A DNA stretch of 8,710 nucleotides. It comes from CAZEJK01 sp964512045 (GTDB lineage Bacteria; Acidobacteriota; Thermoanaerobaculia; Thermoanaerobaculales; Sulfomarinibacteraceae). This document shows positions 5,642-8,710 of this stretch, piece after piece. How positions within the stretch are numbered: the first letter of the stretch is position 1; each line of letters opens with the position of its first letter. Made by a program: the position numbers and the translations under genes. Under the pieces are notes generated by a model. It saw only the letters and a program-made list of their open reading frames with translations. It did no database searches and was not told the origin of the DNA. The stretch spans positions 1-8,710 of the forward strand of contig CAZEJK010000214.1 in NCBI GenBank assembly GCA_964512045.1, read 5' to 3'.

Positions 5642-7743
5642 TTCGGGTCTCCTCCCGCGAGCGTAGGTGCAGAGGTCGACGTCCACTCGGGCGCCATCCC
5701 CAGATGCTGCATCACGAACCCGAGCCACTCCGCGCTCTGCTCGGCGGCGGTGTCGAGGTCGAGGGCGCCGTGGCCGACGTTGCGCCACACCCGGAGCCGG
5801 ACCGGCAGACCGGAGGACGTGGCGGCTTGGAGGCGGGCGGTGAACTTCCGGCCGTGGAACGGGGCGCACGCGAGGTCGTTCTCGCCGAACACCTGATACA
5901 CCGCGGGGTAGGCCACGTCGTCGCGGACGGAGTGGTACGGCGAGTACGTGAGGATCCGCGGGGCGACCTGCGGGTCCGCAGGATCGCCGTAGTGCTGCAG
6001 GTAGTAGGTCTGGATGGACGAGGCCGCCGGCCCCGGCGCCACCGGCTCCATCATGTCGAGCAGGGGCGAGGTGGGGCACACCACCTTCCACAGGTCCGGC
6101 CGCTGGACGATCGCTACCCCGGCCAGCAGCCCGCCGTGGCTGTGGCCCTGGAACGCGAGCTCATCGGAGGTCGTGATGCCGGCGGCGATGAGGTCCTCGG
6201 CGACGGCGTACAGGTCGTCGAAGCTCGTCTGGATCCTGTCCAGCTTACCTGCCTCGTGCCAGCGCCGGCCGTACTCGCCTCCGCCGCGGAGGTTGGCGTG
6301 CACCCACACCCCGCCGGCCTCGATGAACGGAACGGCGTGCTCGAGGGGGAACGGAAGCCACGCGGCGTTGAAGCCTCCGTAGGCGTTGATCAGCGTGGGC
6401 TTCGTCGTCGTCAGGTCGACGTCAGTGCGGTGGATCATGAAGTAGGGGACGGACGTCCCATCCTCGGTGGACGCGAACCGCTGGACGACCTCGATTCCGT
6501 CAAGCTTCTCGCCGGGGGTCCCGACGGTCGACAGCCGGCCGGTCTCGAGGTCGTAGTGGAGCCAGCTGGTCCTCTGGACGAACGACGCGTACGGGAACAC
6601 CAGCTCCTCGGTCGCCTCGATGCGGCGGGGGACGAGGATCAGGTGGGACATACCGAACGGCTCGAGCGGCACCTCGCTCTCCGGTGTCCCCTCCGGGCCG
6701 AACACGCGGATCCGGAGGGAGACGTCCACCATCTCCGCCGTCACGACGCGGCCGCGGATCACGGTAACCGCGCGGATGACGGCCTCGGCCTCGGGTACCA
6801 GCTCGCGCCAGGTTGTCGGGTCGGCCGAGGAGGCGACGGGGATCGCCACCACGCGCCCCCGGTCGGTGTCGTGGGTGGTGACCGCGACATAGGTGTCGTC
6901 GTCCAGCCACCCGCCGTGGCACTCGCCGTCGAAGCCCTCGGGCAGGAACCGTCGCCAGTCGCCGGTCGTGAGGTCGAGGATGTGCAACGTGCACCGCTGG
7001 TGCGGCTCGGTGACGATCACGGCGTATCGGCCGCCGGGCGAGACCTGAACGCTTAGCCCCGGCACCAACGGCGGGATCTCGGCATCGGAGAGTACCCGCT
7101 CCGGCTGTCCGGCGGCTCCGTCGAGCGCGATGAACCGTATCCGGTGCCGACTCTCTGCGGTGCGGTCGTTGATCCAGAAACCGCTCGCGTCCGGCAACCA
7201 GCCCGGCTGCGCGCAGTTCATCAGGTGGACGTCCGCGGCACGCTCGTCCAGGAGGCGGCCGGTAACCACATCCACGATGCGCCAGTCGCCGACCGGTTGG
7301 CCCGCGACCGCGAGGCCCACCGCCACCCTCGCGCCGTCCGGAGAGGGCTCCATGAACAGGATGTTGGTGGCGCGTTCCTCATCCTCGTCGAGGGTCGCCG
7401 AGTCGAGCAGCAGCCGTTCCTCGCCCCAGACCCCGTCGGCGACGGTCAAGGTCGCGCCGGTCCCCGCCTCGTTGGTCCGCAGGCGGAAGAAGCGCCCCCC
7501 GCGAACCCGCGGGCGGGCGTACATCTCGAGACGGGGCCCGAGCTGCGCGCGGATGGCGCGGCGCAGCGGCTCGAAGCCGTGCCAGGAGCGGGCGTCGTCC
7601 TGCGCGAGCTGGTCCTGGCGCCACTGCCAGGCGAGGGCCTCCTCGCTGTCGCTCTGCAGCCAGGCGTACGGGTCGTCGAAGGTGATGCCGCCCACCGTTT
7701 TCGTGACCGCCTCGCGGCGGGCGCTTTCAGGCTCTTTCGTCAC
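5638..7743 (-). CDS. Prolyl oligopeptidase family serine peptidase (S9A)
   Basis: A 701-residue peptidase of the prolyl oligopeptidase family, which cuts short peptides, typically after proline (or basic residues in the oligopeptidase B branch), with a beta-propeller gating access. The N-terminal DPYAWLQSD (about 24-32) is the classic opening. Residues about 70-410 are propeller-like, with repeated beta strands. The hydrolase domain holds NAYGGF (oxyanion Tyr455), GHSHGG (nucleophile Ser535; many relatives have GxSNGG), FGEND (Asp623) and NVGHGA (His658); spacing matches porcine POP (Y473, S554, D641, H680). No signal peptide is visible, so the enzyme is probably cytoplasmic. It starts at GTG 7743, with AAGGGAG nine bases before it, 66 bp after the TonB receptor gene, and ends in a 4-base ATGA overlap with the cyclodeaminase gene. 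Confidence 0.95.
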   Translation of the reverse strand: MTKEPESARREAVTKTVGGITFDDPYAWLQSDSEEALAWQWRQDQLAQDDARSWHGFEPLRRAIRAQLGPRLEMYARPRVRGGRFFRLRTNEAGTGATLTVADGVWGEERLLLDSATLDEDEERATNILFMEPSPDGARVAVGLAVAGQPVGDWRIVDVVTGRLLDERAADVHLMNCAQPGWLPDASGFWINDRTAESRHRIRFIALDGAAGQPERVLSDAEIPPLVPGLSVQVSPGGRYAVIVTEPHQRCTLHILDLTTGDWRRFLPEGFDGECHGGWLDDDTYVAVTTHDTDRGRVVAIPVASSADPTTWRELVPEAEAVIRAVTVIRGRVVTAEMVDVSLRIRVFGPEGTPESEVPLEPFGMSHLILVPRRIEATEELVFPYASFVQRTSWLHYDLETGRLSTVGTPGEKLDGIEVVQRFASTEDGTSVPYFMIHRTDVDLTTTKPTLINAYGGFNAAWLPFPLEHAVPFIEAGGVWVHANLRGGGEYGRRWHEAGKLDRIQTSFDDLYAVAEDLIAAGITTSDELAFQGHSHGGLLAGVAIVQRPDLWKVVCPTSPLLDMMEPVAPGPAASSIQTYYLQHYGDPADPQVAPRILTYSPYHSVRDDVAYPAVYQVFGENDLACAPFHGRKFTARLQAATSSGLPVRLRVWRNVGHGALDLDTAAEQSAEWLGFVMQHLGMAPEWTSTSAPTLAGGDPK

Positions 7744-7752
7744 GCGGTGCTT

Positions 7753-7759
7753 CTCCCTT
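7753..7759 (-). promoter_or_regulatory. Shine-Dalgarno site for the GTG start of the peptidase
   Basis: AAGGGAG on the minus strand, nine bases upstream of GTG 7743. No ATG in this frame lies nearby, and the conserved N-terminal motif DPYAWL begins about 24 residues in, so the GTG start is the best fit. Confidence 0.5.
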
Positions 7760-7809
7760 CCCCGCCTGGAGGCGGAGGAGTGGCGGTTGCAGGGCCCGGC
7801 CCGTCGGCC

Positions 7810-8710
7810 TCAGAACCTGGTCTGCACCGTCAGGCTGACGGTCCGGGGCGGCGTGATGTAGAACATCTCCGGGGTGATCTGCGGGACGAACGTTCCGCGG
7901 ACTGCCGGGTAGCGGGCCATCGGCTGCCGGTCGTCGAGCAGGTTCGACACCGCCAACGAGACCTGGGTCTGCCGGGCTACGGTGGTGCCGATCCGGAGGT
8001 CCACCAGCTCCCAGCTCGGAACCGTCTGCTGGGTCGTAAACTGGTCGATGACCGATCCCTTGTAGACGTACCCCGCCTCCACGAACGGGAACCCGAGCTT
8101 GGGCACGTCGAAGTAGTACTGCAGGTTGAGTGCCACATTCCACTCCGGAGTGCCCGGCATCCGGCTGCCCTCCGGCACGACGATGATCGCGCCGGTCTCG
8201 GGGTTCTGGATCGGCCGTGAGTCCTCGTCCAGCTCGGCCTCGATCCAGGCCGCGTTGGCGTTCAGGGTCAGCCCCTTGGCGAGCCGCGCCGAGAGGAAGG
8301 CCTCAACTCCGAGGCTGTGGGCCTTGCCGGTGTTGAGCACGGCGGAGATCAGGCCTGCCGGCGCGGTCGGCTCGGCGAACGAGCCCTCGAGCTGGATGTC
8401 GGACCAGTCCAGGTAGAAAAGCGTCAGGTCCGTGATCACCGAGCCGTCGCGCCACGCCTTCTTGACCCCGGTCTCGTAGTTCCACAGGTTGTCCGTCTCG
8501 AAGGTCAGGGGGACGTCCACGTCGGGACCCGCCAGGACCGCCGTGGTGTTGGCCCCGCCCACGCGGTAGCCCCGCGACACCAGGCCGTACCAGAGGAAGT
8601 CGCCGGCGGGGTGGTACGCGAGGGAGAGCTTGGGCATGATGTCGCTCTCGTCGGCCGGTAGCACGCCGGAATCGGTCGTGGCGCCGAACGAGGTGACGGC
8701 GATCCGGCTG
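7810..8710 (-). CDS. TonB-dependent receptor, C-terminal half of the barrel (5' end outside window)
   Basis: The window holds about 299 C-terminal residues of a TonB-dependent outer-membrane receptor, a 22-strand beta-barrel that imports siderophores, peptides, glycans or cofactors using TonB energy. Seen in order: MPKLSLAYHPAGDFLWYGLV and SRGYRVGGAN (the S-x-G-x-R-x-G-G-A-N block before the extracellular loops), NLWNYETGVKKAWRDG (the N-Y-E-x-G-x-K signature), LTLFYLDWSDIQ, PGTPEWNVALNLQY, a V-S-N-L-L-D-D motif near the end, and a terminal Phe (VQTRF) as the BAM recognition signal. Plug domain and TonB box lie outside the window. The FecA/siderophore-like (not SusC-like) style of the barrel is visible, but the ligand is not predictable. 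It is upstream of, and co-directional with, the peptidase gene, which makes a peptide ligand plausible. Confidence 0.93.
   Translation of the reverse strand, partial: SRIAVTSFGATTDSGVLPADESDIMPKLSLAYHPAGDFLWYGLVSRGYRVGGANTTAVLAGPDVDVPLTFETDNLWNYETGVKKAWRDGSVITDLTLFYLDWSDIQLEGSFAEPTAPAGLISAVLNTGKAHSLGVEAFLSARLAKGLTLNANAAWIEAELDEDSRPIQNPETGAIIVVPEGSRMPGTPEWNVALNLQYYFDVPKLGFPFVEAGYVYKGSVIDQFTTQQTVPSWELVDLRIGTTVARQTQVSLAVSNLLDDRQPMARYPAVRGTFVPQITPEMFYITPPRTVSLTVQTRF

Noticed and set aside
5642..6091. N-terminal extension of the cyclodeaminase frame
   Set aside because: It overlaps the conserved catalytic end of the peptidase and reads as Arg/Pro-rich shadow; ATG 5641 matches the family start.
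5617..7056. 479-codon open frame on the plus strand antisense to the peptidase
   Set aside because: His/Arg/Gly-rich shadow of the S9A gene, whose catalytic residues are all intact on the other strand.
7144..8220. 358-codon plus-strand open frame across the peptidase and receptor genes
   Set aside because: It spans a gene boundary on the opposite strand and shows no recognisable domain.
1..8710. CRISPR arrays, tRNA or rRNA genes
   Set aside because: I saw no regularly spaced repeats, no tRNA-like cloverleaf with a conserved T-loop, and no rRNA sequence on either strand.

Overview
The window looks like chromosome from a GC-rich, Gram-negative bacterium. It encodes a TonB-dependent outer-membrane receptor, so the cell has an outer membrane. 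The coding frames favour G/C third positions, and long open frames run antisense to most genes, as expected at high GC. I cannot name the phylum from the sequence alone.

Layout. Bases 1-1563 are a decayed, rearranged stretch. They hold a broken gene for a NERD-domain nuclease/P-loop protein on the minus strand, cut at the window edge. Next come a short orphan C-terminal fragment (minus), a remnant of an IS91-like transposase C-terminus (plus), and a nested inverted repeat with 25-bp arms. Bases 1569-1988 (plus) hold a YbaK/ProX-type editing-domain (aminoacyl-tRNA deacylase) gene. It seems to have lost its first 30 or so codons exactly where the repeat ends, which suggests a mobile-element junction.

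Bases 2027-8710 form one co-oriented minus-strand block that is read from right to left. In order of transcription it contains a TonB-dependent receptor (N-terminus outside the window), a prolyl-oligopeptidase-family serine peptidase, an ornithine cyclodeaminase/mu-crystallin-family enzyme, possibly a tiny membrane protein, an M19-family (renal-type) dipeptidase and a class I/II PLP-dependent aminotransferase resembling ACC synthases. The peptidase stop and cyclodeaminase start overlap as ATGA. The 66-bp and 94-bp gaps at the other tight junctions, and the short overlap of the small ORF with the dipeptidase, fit an operon.

Together the block reads as a peptide import-and-processing pathway. 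A peptide or peptide-like ligand would enter through the receptor and be cut by the oligopeptidase and dipeptidase, and the released amino acid would be handled by the cyclodeaminase-type reductase and the PLP enzyme. This is inference from families and gene order; the substrate is unknown. Two enzymes depart from family norms: the dipeptidase has HxC in place of the usual metal-binding HxD, and the PLP enzyme has Trp where ACC synthases have Tyr. A specialised substrate is therefore plausible.
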